Shown: positions 34,747 to 50,400, counted from the stretch's first letter. The stretch: 64,000 bases of DNA from Sapria himalayana (GCA_029783825.1 JAREIK010000801.1:10568391-10632390); one strand, 5' to 3'. The notes: generated by a model from the sequence alone, not told the origin. Program-made: numbers and translations.

Positions 34747-35357
34747 CATTTAATTATACCGTATAAGTAGAAATTACATCAATGAGCTACCAAATTAGAG
34801 AATGAAATCTGAGTTTGAATATTTAATTGTATAATCCATTGATTGATGGGATAATATAATATAACCTAAGATAGGGTAGCATTCCTATGTATATGGTGTA
34901 TATATTCAGCATTGCTACAACCTTCTCCAAGATGAGTGTGAATATTTTTGGATGGCCTTGATGATTGTCTTGACAAGATTCAAGAAAATGTATTATGGCA
35001 ATTACTTTAGTAATGATATCACATGGAGTTGTCAACCTGGGTCAGGCGGTCCGCTAGTCTCCAAATGAATGTTGACCATGCCTGGCTAGATCAATGACGA
35101 GCCACTAGCCAACTCATTTGGCCAAACCCCTTTTTTTGTCACATTTATCTTCAAATGAACGAATCATTCATCAATAAGAGTATCTCTCAATAAAATTGGA
35201 TAAATGAAAAAGTTATATCAAGGTTCTTAGAATTTGTTTTTCTTCTTTTTTTTTCCCAAAAAATCATGGAGAACATGAGCAATAAATACAAGTGCTCTAA
35301 TGAAAATTTTTGAAAAGAAAACTTAGTTTGCATGAAACAAGATGGCCTTGTCTGCCT
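34747..35357. other. nCBP downstream flank with a possible hAT-type remnant
   Basis: A block at about 35024-35120 begins TGGAGTTGTCAACCTGGG, nearly the left end of the 12321-12774 element. No matching right end is visible, so it may be a truncated copy. The 3' untranslated region of nCBP should lie here, but no clear polyadenylation signal was found. Confidence 0.4.
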
Positions 35358-35489
35358 CTACCCGCGTAGCCATGTATTACGATATGATGAGTTGTCTCGT
35401 AGAGAGGCGTCGTGGGGCTTGTACTCCATAATGTAGCTTTGAGGAAGCTTTAATTGCCTTTTAATTGCATCTCTCAGAGCCATCACTCC
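35358..35489 (-). CDS. nCBP: nCBP exon 6 and stop
   Basis: 43 codons plus TAG, GVMALRDAIKRQLKLPQSY onward to NSSYRNTWLRG. The acceptor is ACTACTAG. The C-terminal sequence is the most diagnostic part of the family. Confidence 0.95.
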   Translation of the reverse strand, partial: GVMALRDAIKRQLKLPQSYIMEYKPHDASLRDNSSYRNTWLRG

Positions 35490-38400
35490 CTAGTAGTTAT
35501 TGGTATAAGAAACAAGCATCGATGGTGGTGAATTGGCTTACAATAATGACAATGAAAGGTGGACCGTGGACCAGAACAAAGACCAGAACCAGTGGTTCAG
35601 TGCCAGCCACAATGGTTGAACCACACCAAACCATCAAGGAACCATCTTGGGTCCTAGTCTCGACGTCTTTGTTTGGTTAAGTTTTCATCATAAGTGTTTG
35701 ATTAAATTACTGACCTGATGATCAGAAGCATTGCTATTCCACACACTTAGTATGTCCTCGTGGAAACGAACGCTGAGTACTGCACCGCATATGTTGTTGC
35801 CGCAATCAAACTGGTTACCCACCAAAGCGAGGATCTACATGCCATTGTGAACACATTGCTACATTTAGAAGAAACTGATTCCAGGAGAAAATGACAGCCA
35901 TTGAGACTCAGTTTGGCTCAAATTGAACCAAAAACCCAGACCCAGTTTGGCTTGGATTGAACCCAAAAACCAGAATCGGTTTGGCTTGTAATGAACCCAA
36001 AAGGAATGCGATGTTTGGTTTGCAAGGAACCCAAAAACTAGACTAGGTGTGGCTTGGACAGAATTCAAAAACCAGACTTGGTCTGGTTTGGACAGAACCC
36101 AAGAACCATACTTGATTTGGCTTGGACAGAATCTAAAAAACAGACTTGGTTTGGCTTGGACAGAACCCTAAAATCATATTTGATTTGGCTTGGACAGAAC
36201 CCAAAAACTAGGCTTGGTTTGGCTTGGACAGAACCCAAAAACTAGGCTTGGACAGAACCCAAAAATCAGACTCGGTTTGGCTTGGACAGAACTCAAAAAA
36301 CAGACTTGGTTTGGCTTGGACAGAACCCAACAACCAGACTTTTTTTGGCTTGGACAAAACACAAGAACCAGACTTGGTTTGGCTTACATTGAATTGAACC
36401 CCACAACACAACACCGTTCGGCTTGCATTCAACCCAAAAACCAGACTGGTTGGGTTGCATTGATGTTCGAGCCAAAAAGAAAAACCAGACTCGGTTTTGG
36501 TTCACCAATTTCAAACTCCAAAACAAGATCCATAAGCATGCAGAATCATCAAATCAACAGAAAACTGAGACAAGAGTTGTTTATGTTACCAGATCTTCCC
36601 AGAAACGAGCAGAAACAACCTTCTTGAATCGGACAATCCACTTACCTCCATTGCAGTTAGCAGTGTCCTAAGTAAGCAAAAATTGGTGAAATTGCAAACA
36701 TTACAGTTTCTTCAGAAAAACGAAACAGAGAAAGCAAGTAATAAAATGTGTGCTCTCTCTCTCTCTATCTCTCTCTCCATCTCCCCCCTCTCTGTCACTC
36801 TCCCAAAAAGAAATCTTGAAAAAAAAAATGAACAAAAAATAGTTTTACAGAGAAAAAAGATGCACAACTAACAACAATGGCTAAAATAAGCACATTGTCA
36901 TTGGTAAGCATTATCAGCAAAATCAATAAACCACCACCACAACAAAGCCATGCTCAATGCATAAGACTTTGGCTTAGTATAAGATCTAAGTGAGATTAAC
37001 ATCTCAAAATTAACATATCAATACTTTTATCTCTAAATATTAAAAAAATTATGTCTTATTAATCTTTGATTCAATACTTAATATCCTTTAATTTAGGTTT
37101 AGGTTTTTTAAAAAAAATCATACTCAATACATAAGATTCTCGCTTGGTATATGATCTTGATAATTTTACCTCCATAAATCAAAAAAATTGTGTATGATGA
37201 ATCTTCAACCGAATACTTACTATCATTTGATTTAGGTTTAGATTGGATTAAGGTTTAATTTTTTTTATGTCATACTCAATGCATTAAACTCTCACTTAGA
37301 ATAGGATCTAAGAAAGATTAACATCTCGATAATTTTATTTCAAAAAATCATTAAAATTGTGTCTGATTAATCTTCAAGCCAATACCTATTACCCTTCGAT
37401 TTAGGCTTAGATTGGATTAAAGTTTAGTTTTTTTTAAATATCATACTCAATGCATAAGACTCTCGCTAAGTATAGGATCTACTACCCTTTGACTTAGGTT
37501 TAGATTGGATTAAGGTTTAGTTTTTTTTTTTTTTAATGTCATACTAGATGCATTAAACTCTCACTTAGAATAGGATCTAAGAGAGATTAACATCTAGATA
37601 ATTTTACCTCCAAAAATCAAAGAAATCATGTCTGATGAATCTTCAACCCAATACTTATTACCCTTCGATTTAGGTTTGAATTGGATTAAGGTTTAGTTTT
37701 TTTTTAATGTCATACTTAGTGCATGAGACTCTTGCTTAGTAAGGATCTAAGAGAGACTAACATCTCAATAATTTTATCTCCATAGATAAAATAAATCATG
37801 TATGATAAATTTTTAATCGGAAACCTACTACCCTTCGATTTAGGTTTAGGTTTAAAAAAATATCATACCCAGTACATAAGACTCTCGCTTGGTAAAAGAT
37901 TTAAGAGAGATTAAAATCTCAATAATTTTACTTCTAGAAATCAAATAAGTCAAATATGATGAATCTTCGACCCGATACCTACTACCCTTCGATTTAGGTT
38001 TAGATTCTTTTATCTCTCAACCCCTCCCCCTCAAAACCCAACACATATTATAACTTGGCCTCATATGGGCCTCAGCCACGAAGCCCAATAGTATGATAGA
38101 ATGCATCTCAAAAATTTGAACTCATGATCCCATAAGAGCAATAAGAAATCATTCCTCCTACCAACCAGACTACCATATTATTAATTATTTAGGTTTAAGT
38201 TTAATTTCTAATAATCCAATATAGTCAATGAAAACCAATAAAATACACATGTTGGTCCATGGATGAATCATAAAGAAATTAAAAATAACAAAATTATTTT
38301 AATTTTTCAAATATTCAAGAAAAACTCAAGAAAATGATTCTCCAAGATATATACTAATCATTATCATTATCAGATCACATTCCTAAAATATTAGAATTGA

Positions 38401-41400
38401 TTATATAAATTTCAGTTATCCAATCAATATAATATCATATAAGTTATCACATAGATTCAGCTTATATGTGTGTGTGTGTGTGTGTGTGTACTGATTATTT
38501 TTATCCAAGCTTTTAATAGTATATATATTTTTGTACATCCTCAATCAACTTGCTAGCCTAAATATTTGCTAATTAGGCTTGTATGTTATCTCTTCTTCAC
38601 TTGTCTAAATTATATGAAAAAAAAATTCTAATTTTATCTTTTATAGCAACAACATCTAAGTTCTCCGAGATGTAAAATGCTACAACAAAAAACAGACCAA
38701 TTATGATTCCACAAGCTAAGATAAACATAAATTAGAGAGTCATGTTTAATGAAAAAGCTACTTACTAAAAGATTGATACATCAAAATAAGAAGGAATTCA
38801 TACCTCCCAGAGAGGGCGGATTCCCTCCTTAAAAAGATGCAAATCAATTGGGCTTGGCAAAGTTGAAGGTCGGGCCAAGTGGCAATAGCATACCCAAAAG
38901 CTTTCAACCTACATGGGAAACATTACATAAATGCCCTCTTAAAATAGACCAACAAAGAGAAATTCATTGAAATTATTCGACAAACTTACACTGTTGAACT
39001 CTACAATTTTCTTTACATTGTCTTCATATGATGTTGGCTGCCGGACTCCTTGAATCCGACGATTGTACCAAAGAACAAACTTGTGCTACAAAAAAAAAAA
39101 AACACAAATTGAAAATTTACAAAGCTAATCCTTGCATAATACATACAAAATTATTATTTAAAATACGTAAATAATATTTACTACATTCCGAAAATATTTA
39201 CTTTCTGGGACTCATTTTTTTTATTATTCATAGCACCAAACCAAAAAAAATATTTATATTTTGTTGCATTAAAAGACTTTTTAATCAATTATATACATCT
39301 TTCACAATTATTTATGTGTTTAGAACACGCATTATAAAATCATTATTATATTTACTATATTTTTCTATTGACACATAAATACACGTCATTCTCTCATTAG
39401 TCTTGTTCTCATTAAATATTCCACCATGATATGTAAATACATGCTCATTTTAATTTTCTTTCACATATTTTTTTTTTAATTTTTAAAAATATTTTGAATT
39501 CATATACAAAATTATTTATTTACTAACTTCGAAAACATTATTTTCATAAATTCCTCAATCAGAATTTATTTATGCCTAAAATTAACTTTATTATTGATTT
39601 TTTTTCAACAAAAAATACATAAAATATAATTTGTATCATTTCAATTAGATAATATAACATAAAAAAAATTTTAAATCTCATCTTTCATGTTTCAATTAGA
39701 TAGTATAAATAACACACACACACACACACATATAGGTATTCTCTCAACTCAAATATTTGCTCTTATTTATACTGATAAATGCATTTTTTAATAATAATAT
39801 TCTAAAATATATTTAAAAAGTTTTTTTTAAAAATACTATTTTAAAATATTTTTCTAGATGATAGATTACATTTAAGGCAAAGCATGCTTAATTCAATGAA
39901 GGAGCCTTGCAAAAGGGCAGGCGAGGTGGAAAATAAGGCTTTTTGTTTAACCTGTGCCTAAGCATATATTTAAAAACTATAAAACCTATTTTCTATGATT
40001 TCTAGGATTCATAACTAGAATTATGAGAAAAATATACACATGAATCATCATATTATCATATCCACAAATAAAAAATATAAAACTTTTTAGATAAAATTTA
40101 TGCCTAGCGTTGAGATTATTATGACAATGATAGAATTTGATATTTTTATAATCACTCTCTTTTGCCCTTTTAGGATTTGCACAAATTTACAATATTTTGA
40201 ATCAGTTTATAAGCTCAGGAGGATGACTTTCAGTTTCAAGACTATCTTCTTCATATAAAAAAGAAGATATTATTAGCTTATTAAAAAAGAAATATACAAT
40301 AGACTATGCGTATACGATTAGTCATGAACATAACATTAATTTTGTAGATATAAATAATAAATAATATTTTTTCCTTTATTATCATGCTGATGTTGTTTCA
40401 ACATTTTTTTTTGTCAAAAAGTCATGGTTATCATTCAAATTTTATTATTTCATTTTAAAGCTAGAGCAAATTTATGCACAACAATTATACACGAAGAAAT
40501 GACTTTCATTTCAAGATCATATTCACTTTTATTATTATATATATATATAAATGAAAATGTTGTGATTACAAATATGATAATTATTTTATAGATTTGAATT
40601 TGTTGTAATTTTATATTTATTTTATATTTATTTTTAATTTTTAAAAGAAGTACACAAATTGTGCATTGTCCCGGTCACTTTCACTCATTATATAAGATCA
40701 ATGATAATATAATATTTTCATATTAAATAATCATTTTATTTTTTACATTTTAACTTCAAACATAAGATGAGCGTGCACAATATTGATGCCCACACAATGC
40801 TTGCGCCCACATAGTGAAGGCACCCACACAATGAGTTGCACGTGCTAAGTGTGATCATAGGAGCACACATTGAGTGGCACATGCATAGCGAGTAGCATGC
40901 GCCCAATGAGTGGCATCCACACCATAAGAGCAGCATGCATGTGCGATTGATGATAGAAGGTAAGCAAAATGATGCATGATGAGCGGAGGTATTTTATCAG
41001 CAAACCCTAATCAATTCACAACAGTGCTCAACTGCAAAGGCAATATTTTTACAAACCCTATAGGTTCCAAAAGATTTTTTTAAAAAAAAATATAATTAGG
41101 TATAATTATTTTTTATATTTTTTGGAGAAATCATATTTTTGTGGCACACTATGAATTATAGCAGCAAAAGTAAACAGAGAATAAGACATTATAGATACTT
41201 GCTAGATATTATTTTAGAAGAATATACCGAAAACATTATGCAACATTGAGTGATACTGATACATACTGATTACAAGAATCATTCAAGAATTCTTACAAAA
41301 TTCATCTACCGTAATACTTACTAGAAAAAAAGTATACACAATTCCTCTCTAAAACAATAACAGATTATTATATTCTTTCAGGTATCACTAATGTTTTACA

Positions 41401-44400
41401 CATAGTCTCATTTCAGACTCATAAATTATCGATACATAAATAAATAATCACTTGACTAATAATCTTACTTTATTTTTTATTTTTTTTTCTAAAAACATAT
41501 TCTTTATTGGTTCTCAATATTATAGAGTATCCTGTTAATTTAATTTCTATTAGTTATCTTTCTATAAAACTTAATCATTGATTTATTTTTCTTCTACTGA
41601 TGTTTGCCTACTAGAAAAAAAATTTAGAGAAAAATTATATTTGAGACTGAACATGTTGGATTGTATATTCTACCTTCAACAATAAAATCTCATATAAATA
41701 TTTGAATATTTTATATCTATTATCTATATATTCTCAACTTGATCATGCATCATTACCACGTCAAGAATATTCTACCCTAGTCATAAAAAATTTTGGCCAC
41801 GGAGTGTAAAATATATTAGCTAGAAAAGCATATTATAACTTCATATCCTATATGTCAGTCTAATTTAAATATGAACTCATTTGATATGATATGCTAAAGC
41901 GTATGAAAATCTAGTAGAAATTTTACCAGTAAAATATTTTATTTTTTTATATTGATATATTGGTGAACGATATATCAATTCTTAGATTTTACAATTATAA
42001 CAAAAATATCTCAGCAATATAAGCAAATATTTGAAGCTTTAGTTGACATATAAAAAATTCATGAAAATATTTCAAAAAAAATTTAAAAATAATAAAATGA
42101 AAAAAATATTAGTTTATTTTATATCCAAATATAAGAGTGATTAAAACGTGATTAACCAAAAAGTGATTATATAACATTCATTCATTTTTGACAAAAAATA
42201 TTGAAAGCATTGATGCAAAAAACCAGTCACCAAATATCAATAAAACTAATAAAAGATAAGTGCAATGAAATAGTCTTATATGATAGGAAAAATTAATTGA
42301 GATTATCCCACATATCAAAAATATCATCTATAATAAAATAAATAAAAAAGAAGGTAAAAAAATATAAACTAAAAATTGAAATTGCAACAACACTCATTCA
42401 AGATCATAGGTAAAGATCGATAATACTAAGCTTACATAAAAATATATGGTGAGACCTTTTCAAAATCTTCAATATGATGCCTGTTGAATAATTTGTTATC
42501 TAAATTTAAACTATATTAATTATCTTTTCATAAATATTTCCTTTAAGGAAGAAGTAGTTCACATCTATATATTTTGTTTACTCATAAAATATTAAATATA
42601 TACTATATGTATCATAACATGATTATAACATCAAAAAATAAAGAGAGAAAAGAAATAAATACCTGCTTTCCTCATGTAGATGTAATTTCATAATATTTCA
42701 CATATAATTATCATCATCATCTTGAACTTTGCATATGCATTAGATATTATAACTCATTTATCCCTTATTTTTTCAAAAGCCAAAATTTAATAAAAAAAAT
42801 ACAAAAATATATAATAAATTTCTTCTTTAGTAAAAGGTGCTGATAAACTCGAATTTAAATATCTAACTAACTATAAATACTTTAATTACTAAAATAGATC
42901 CCAAATCTTATAGACTTCTCCTCATACATCAGTATCAAAACCTTTATAAAAATCTATTGTTAGATGTAAGTGTATGTTAACTAGAGAAAACATATAAATA
43001 TAAAATATATAATCTCAAAATGAATTCTTATTGAGATAATATATACATAAAATCTCCTTAAGATAAAACTTGTAGCAAAAAAATTTATTCATACATTTGA
43101 CATTAACTACTAGAATACACTATGTAGTGACCAATATTATCTCAATAAGAATTCTTATTTTTCTTACAATATATCATAATTATAAAATATACCAATTAGA
43201 CACAAAAATATATTTCATCGGAAAGATCTTGAGAAAAAATTTTATATGAAACAATTACCTAGATTTTGAAAAATACAATCAAATGCAATATACATATTGC
43301 GAAATCAAAAGTATGACATGAAATAATTACCAAGATAGATCATTACTAAAATAAATATTCAAATAGTAGAATAATCAACGAACAATTAAAAAAGACCTCA
43401 TTTTACCTGCTAAATTGATGAGTATTGTAATTTTCAGTTTTACTATTAATTTTTTTTCTTTTTTTTTATATTGATTGGAGCACTCACTATGTACGTTACT
43501 ATATTATATAAGAATATTATTTATATGAGTTTTATTATTATTAAGTATGATTTCATATTATTTCCTATTGTGTGGCTTAAAATTCAACAAAAAATACTTG
43601 TATGATATTTTAGGAATTGAATAACTAAGAAATGTACATCTCAAAGCTCTTATAATCATCTTATTCGAAACCTGTAGAGAGATTATAAAAAAAAAATCAC
43701 TCAAAATTTTTAAGAAAAATATTAAATAATCTATTCATATGCAAAATTTGAAAAAACATACAATAACAAAAAATAAAAAAAAACATCCAATTAATAAAAT
43801 AATTAGTTGTTAATACTATATCTCACAAAAATATTTTAAAATTTTTCTATCAAAAAAAAATGTTCAAGCAATTTCAACTAAATATATATTCTTCATTTTT
43901 GGCAACTTAATTTTATAGGAGTGTACTAGCACAAAAAGAAATGTGTATTTTCTTGTGATTCATACAATATGTTGAAATTATATGATATATACTTTAATCA
44001 ATTGTCACTTCGTACTTTGTATTTATTTTTATTAAATTGATTTTTATTATTTTAAGAAATAACAAAAAAAATCATGATTTAGAATAAAAAATAAACAATA
44101 ATATAAATCATATATAATAATTAATAAAAATAATAAAATATTAAAATCTATTAAGTCTTATCTCTATTAGATTCTTATATTTTTGAGTATATCAAATCGA
44201 ATTAATTATACATTGCACTCTCCAAAACATATATATACCTCTAAAACTATGATATAATATTCTCAATTTATCTAATGATAAATGATCAAACTGAGAATAT
44301 ACAAAAAATAGATCAGTTATGATCAGTTTTAGTAATAGTCAAACATTTAATTTTCCATATGAATCTTATATAAATAATTGAAACATTTAAAGGAATCACA

Positions 44401-47400
44401 TGGAATAAAAAATTAATATCTATGTCAATCATAATATTTACTAGAGTAAAACATAAAAAACTAATTTTAATAAAAGTATCAACTACATTTTTTTTCTATA
44501 ATAAAACAATCCTGCTACTATAGTATATCATCTTTAATCCCAAAAAAGTATTTTAGCCTCGCAAAATCCTTTGTATGAAACTGAGATTGAAAATATTATT
44601 TGAGATGAATAATTTTTAATTAATTATCTCACAGCAGAAGAATATTATTTATATACACAATAAACAAGATAAACATCTCATTGAACTCCTCCAAATAAAC
44701 AAAGAGAAATTTTAACACTCATGTGTAACCCAAAAAAATAATTATCTATAAAAAACTCATAAATCTAGCTATGCGACTACTTAATATCTAAAAATATCTT
44801 TCACAATCTGCAAATTAAATATGACTATGTAGCTTAGAACCTAAGTAGTTGCTCTATATACATATCATCCTCATTGTGAATAGTGAATATCTTTAGATGA
44901 TATTTATTTCTTTCAACATGATATAATATAATCTTTAGTTAAATAATACCTCAAAAAGAAACCTAAAAAACCAAATTCATCAAGAGAAGCAATTAAACAA
45001 GTAAAAGAAAAAAAAATACATTCGTGTGATAATATATATAAAATAGAATATTGATTACATCTCATCCATTTCTTCTAGAGATTAATTAGATGATCAATAT
45101 CAGAAGAGATAGTTATAGAATCATATGACTCATTGAGAAACTCTTTGCTATGAACTAATTGTGTAAATCTTATTCTCCTAAACTAACTTATTATAAGTCC
45201 GGATTGATTGAGCCCTCTAGTATTTGGTTCATTATGAGCTAGAATTAGAGTATACAAGTTGACTACCAAGTCATCTAAACTGACTCAATATAGAATTTCT
45301 CTATAAAGAAATCTTACTTTTTTTTAGAATCAACATGATGTATATTTGTTAAAATATATGCTAATTCTATAAGAGCATCATTATAATATGGACCAACAAA
45401 ATTAGATATAGACGACGAGTAACTCTTTTTTCTAATGGGAGTCACAAGTGAAATTACACCAAGTATGAAAAAAATAATAAGCCCAAATATATTTTATCAA
45501 TTCTTACTTTATATATGCTCATTAAAAAATAATTCATGATAAAATAAATATTATCAAAGCTCACTAAAATTCTACCCAACTCAAATGAAAAATATACTAT
45601 TTTTGGATACCGAAATAACCAAGAAATATAAATCTTAATATGTGTCCTCTTAACTAAAATTATAAATAATTCATAAACAAAACAAATATTCTCAAAGAAT
45701 TTGTGAGATAAACTAAATAATCTCTCCTAGTAGTAGAATTTTAAGCTCACTAAAATTCTCCTAATAGTAGAAGTAGAACATAATAAAAAATGATAGAATA
45801 CAAAAATCCATTTAATGGAATAATTAATGATTAATATCACATCTCCTAAAAACTAATTTGGAACACTCCTACTAAACAAGTTTTCAAATATTCTTATTTT
45901 TTTACAACAATATTACGTGGGGATGTCAGCACATGAAATCTAATATATGATCTTGTGATCAGCATAGTAAGTACTGAAATTATCTGTCATGTATTATAAT
46001 AGATTATTAATGCTATTTTTTTATATTTTTATTAAATAAATTTTATATTTTTTTATAAAATAATTAAAAATATATATATATACATTATCTAAAATTAAAA
46101 AAAATCAAACAAATAATGTATAGAAAAATTATTTAAATCACTCTCGAATCTCATCTCTATCAAATTCTCATATGTTTGAGATTATTAGATCAAAATGATA
46201 GTTGCTCACAAAGATTTAGTGGGCATGACATAATATTCTAATATGATTTCTTAACTTATACACTCTAGTATAAAGACATAACATTGGTATCCAACATTCC
46301 CATCATGAATATTGATGGATGACTAATTCAAAAATGAATAAATTATTGATTAACAAAATCAACATCAAATATAATAATATATTATAAATGAGAAAATATA
46401 CATTATACTATAATCAATCCTATATTAGATCTTTCACGTAGTTTTCTAATCAAAAAAACAAAAACGAGTAGAAGAAAAAATAAATAAAATTGAATTTCTA
46501 GAAAAGACAACTTAGTAATAAAAATAACAAAGCAATAATTGTTTAAAGAAAATATTTTACAAAAACAAAAGTACATAATAAATGTTACCATAATCAAAGA
46601 ATTCTAATGATTGTTTATTAGCTACTACATTACACATTAAAAATAAAGATGGAGATAGACATCATACCCAATATACAAAACTTTCAATTAAATGTGTCAA
46701 GTAAATAGGGTAGCACGAGAATGACACAAAGATGACAATAAGTATATCTCGTGTTATCTCAGTATTTAGATATTAATTATTACTTCATTTAACTACATAA
46801 TAATAAAAATTTAAATATTTTAAAATTGATAAAAAATACTAATTTATATATCTCATGTTATCTAATATGACATGTGATCTACTTACTTCTTTAATGTTTA
46901 ATATTGTAATAGAATCTATTTTTTTAGTGATTATCAATATTATTTCATATATGAAATCCAAACTATTACCAAATATTATAAAGATATTTATAAACTTGAA
47001 AGACAAAATTTAAGATTAGATATTAAAAATAAAGTAAAGGAATTCCTAATAGATAATAATTCATAGGATATCAAAAATATTCAGAACACCATTAACACTA
47101 CCTTCAAAATCATACATAAAGAGGATGCTTTACATCTGCACTTCTATACTATAACAATGAGTAATGACTCATGTGATAACGATGTATATTTTATTGATTT
47201 CTAGTATACATTATGTCATTTAAACATTATTTTTTTCATATTCATAAAGTAAATATTATCTTTATGAATATTATATTAATAAATATTATTTTTATTTTAT
47301 TTATAAAAATATTATTTTATTTATAAATAATATCTTTATAAATATTACTTCGAAATCCCACCCCCTTATATTTATAAAGATAAAACCGACAACGACTTCT

Positions 47401-50400
47401 CTGACATTGCTAGCGAAGTTCATCAATATGTCAAACATATGGATAAACTGACATTGTCGATAAAGTTCATTCGTATTTTTTGATGGTGTCAATTGAGTCA
47501 GGCAACCCGGACATAATATGAGAAAGAAACAATTCAACCATGTCAGAAACATGGCCTGACATAAAGTCATGTCTGGACCAACCTCGTGTCAGCCCATGGA
47601 ATGGCTTGGACTATACCGAGCCAACATTCTTGACAAGGCATAGCACGACATGATGACCCATGCTAGGTAATTTTGGCCTAGATGGCCAAACAAGCTAGCT
47701 TGGTCTTGACCCAACTTGGCACGACCCAACACAACCCAAACAAAAGGCATGCCAACAGGCCATTCCGAGCTGCCCATTTTTAGACTTGCACCTCGGCACA
47801 ATGGCCCAGACAAGCCTGAATAAATAGATTGTTCTGGCACGGCACAACCCCTTTGACACATCTAATATTTCTCTCTATTATGTACATAATTATTAAAAAT
47901 GTGTCTCAATCATATTTAAAGCACAAGCTCCACTAGGCCTAGGCAAAAATGTATCGCTTCTGGAAAAATTTCTCACATTTGTATATTGATATGATATCAT
48001 TGTTTCCTCGATAGACACTACCAGTGAATTTGTATCAGACAGATATTATTTTGACAACAATCAATTAGTGTCACTCACAAATATTATACAAGAATTTCTA
48101 CCTTTTTTTTGCATGCCTACAGTGCAAAATTGCTCCGTAAAATGAATATTTTGTGTGTGATTGTTGCACATGACGCACATCTGCTACGTAGAATGCACAA
48201 TGAATATATGTGCAAGATTTGGGTATATTTGACATGCCTAATGTTTAGCACACTTAGGGTTTTCTATCAACAATTTTTGGGCACCTATTGTATGACCTCC
48301 AAAATGCCACATCAAACTACACACATGATTTTTAGTACTTAGATTTGTACAATGAGTGTGGATATTGGCACACTTACTCCCTTACAACAAATACTTCTAT
48401 GGAGTGCACACTTGATTCTACTACCATGTAAAGAATAAAGCATACAATATCAAAAACTCAAATGGGAGACAAAATATAATACTCACTCGTTGAATTGCAT
48501 AATGAACCGATTAAATAATTTATAAGTTGTAACCTTCTATAATGGACCGATTGAATTGCATGTTACCAAAATTAATAAAATTTGAGAATTTCATTAACTA
48601 CAACAATACTCACTATACATACAAAAAATATTATGATGAGAAAATGAGTATATATAATGTGACCATTAATACTTGTGTCGCCATTTTAGGAATCTGAAAT
48701 AAAAAAATGAGTCACAAAACAAGTAATACTTAAAGAATAAAAAATATCTAATATTGACATAAAATAAAATTTTGTATATTTCGTAAAGATGTCAATTAGA
48801 GCAAGAAGCCCAAGCATAGTACGATTCAACCATGTCAAATATAGCATAGCATAATTTAAAATCATACTTGGACCAATTTCACGTTGGCGCATGACATGGC
48901 TTGAACCATACCAGGCCAACATTCATGGCATGGCATAACATGACAACCATTGCGACCAATTTTGGCATGGATGGTCAAACAAACTAGCTCGGTCCTAACC
49001 CAGGCAAGCTTGACCTAGCTTGGCGGGACCAAACATGACTAAGGCAAAAAATATGCCAACGAGTCATGTCGAGCTACCCATTTTTAGAGTCATGCCTTAG
49101 CATAATGGTTCACAAAATATTTATTTGTCGGGCCAACAATCAGACCACTAACAAACCAATGATTTCATAAATATATCATAAATATCAATAAAATATCAAT
49201 AAAACATCAACAAAATATGAAAATTATTTTTAATTGATACAAATTATAAAAAAATTTCAAAAAATTATAAAATAAATAGTTTATATATTAAATTATTTAG
49301 TAAATATAATTAACATAGAATGTATTTAATCTAATATATTCAATAATATAAAATAAATAATATATATATATAATAAATTTTTTAAATTTATATTTTTTTA
49401 TATTTGATATCATATAAATGATATACAAAATTATTTAAAATTTATAATGATAATTTATATATTTTAATAATTAATTAAACAAGATATAGAATAGAATAAT
49501 TATAATTATTAATTTTTTTAAAAATATTATTTTAATAATAACTATATTCAATAAAATCAATAAAGAGTTAAGTAGCTTAGTTGGTAATTAGGTCATTTTC
49601 TAACCTTAAGATTAATAGTTCGATCTCATCAACCATTATTACAATAATTTTTAAGTGGGCACATAATCTAGGCTAATTTCTTAAAAACCATTCAATTTTT
49701 CTGGTGCATTAGTCCACCGGTCCAACTATCAATCATGTTGTTAAATCCAGATTCAATGGGACACCAACCCCATTAGCAAAATCAAGGCAGTCCAGTTTTC
49801 TCATTCATGTCATGATACATCTAGTGGGTTTATCATACACTCTTACAGGTATTAATATTTAGTGTTGTACTCTAGTAGATAATCTTTTTTATTTAGATAT
49901 TAACTTTACTTTTGATATAACTCATCCACTTTACTATATTATTTATAGAAAAATTATAATGAAGATCAACACTATAACTAGATTAAACTAGATATAATAT
50001 ATGTAATTAGTATATGTAATGATTTCATAGATTCTTCTTATTATGTTCATATTGACACACTTTTTCACAAACTATGATAATAAAGAAACTTTCACAATTT
50101 GAGATCTATTTGAAAAAATATAAATACTTCTATGTTGGATAGATATTCAAATTCAAGTTGGACATCAACATATACAAAAGGAGATATATACAATAGAATT
50201 TTATATTTTTCTTTAAAATAATCTTATCACCTGAAAAAAAAAAGACACAATAATTATGAGATTAAATACAAAGATAATATTTAGAGATATGATAATAATT
50301 AGTAATAAGATACTTTGAAAGAGTAGATGAAACAAATATAGGTGAACAAAATTTTTGTAAGAAAAATATTTATAATAAAATTATTATTATTATATACATT

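Larger units (their letters stand above)
36668..38803 (-). other. nCBP: nCBP intron 3
   Basis: 2,136 bp, GT-AG. It holds a (CT)n stretch near 36752-36798, the satellite-like array at 36949-38003, a SINE-like head near 38110-38172, and a (TG)n run at 38467-38489. Confidence 0.9.

Noticed and set aside
35024..35140. Complete hAT-type element downstream of nCBP
   Set aside because: The left end is convincing, but no matching right end is present; flanking octamers agree only by chance-level similarity.
36054..36671. Several repetitive frames such as DRTQKLGLVWLGQNPK
   Set aside because: They come from the 34-bp minisatellite in nCBP intron 4 and partly run into exon 4 on the wrong strand.
36949..38003. 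CRISPR array
   Set aside because: The units are adjacent 98-171 bp tandem repeats without unique spacers, in an intron of a plant gene.
49567..49640. Functional tRNA gene
   Set aside because: A and B boxes are present, but the acceptor stem does not pair and no clear anticodon stem can be drawn, so a SINE head is more likely.
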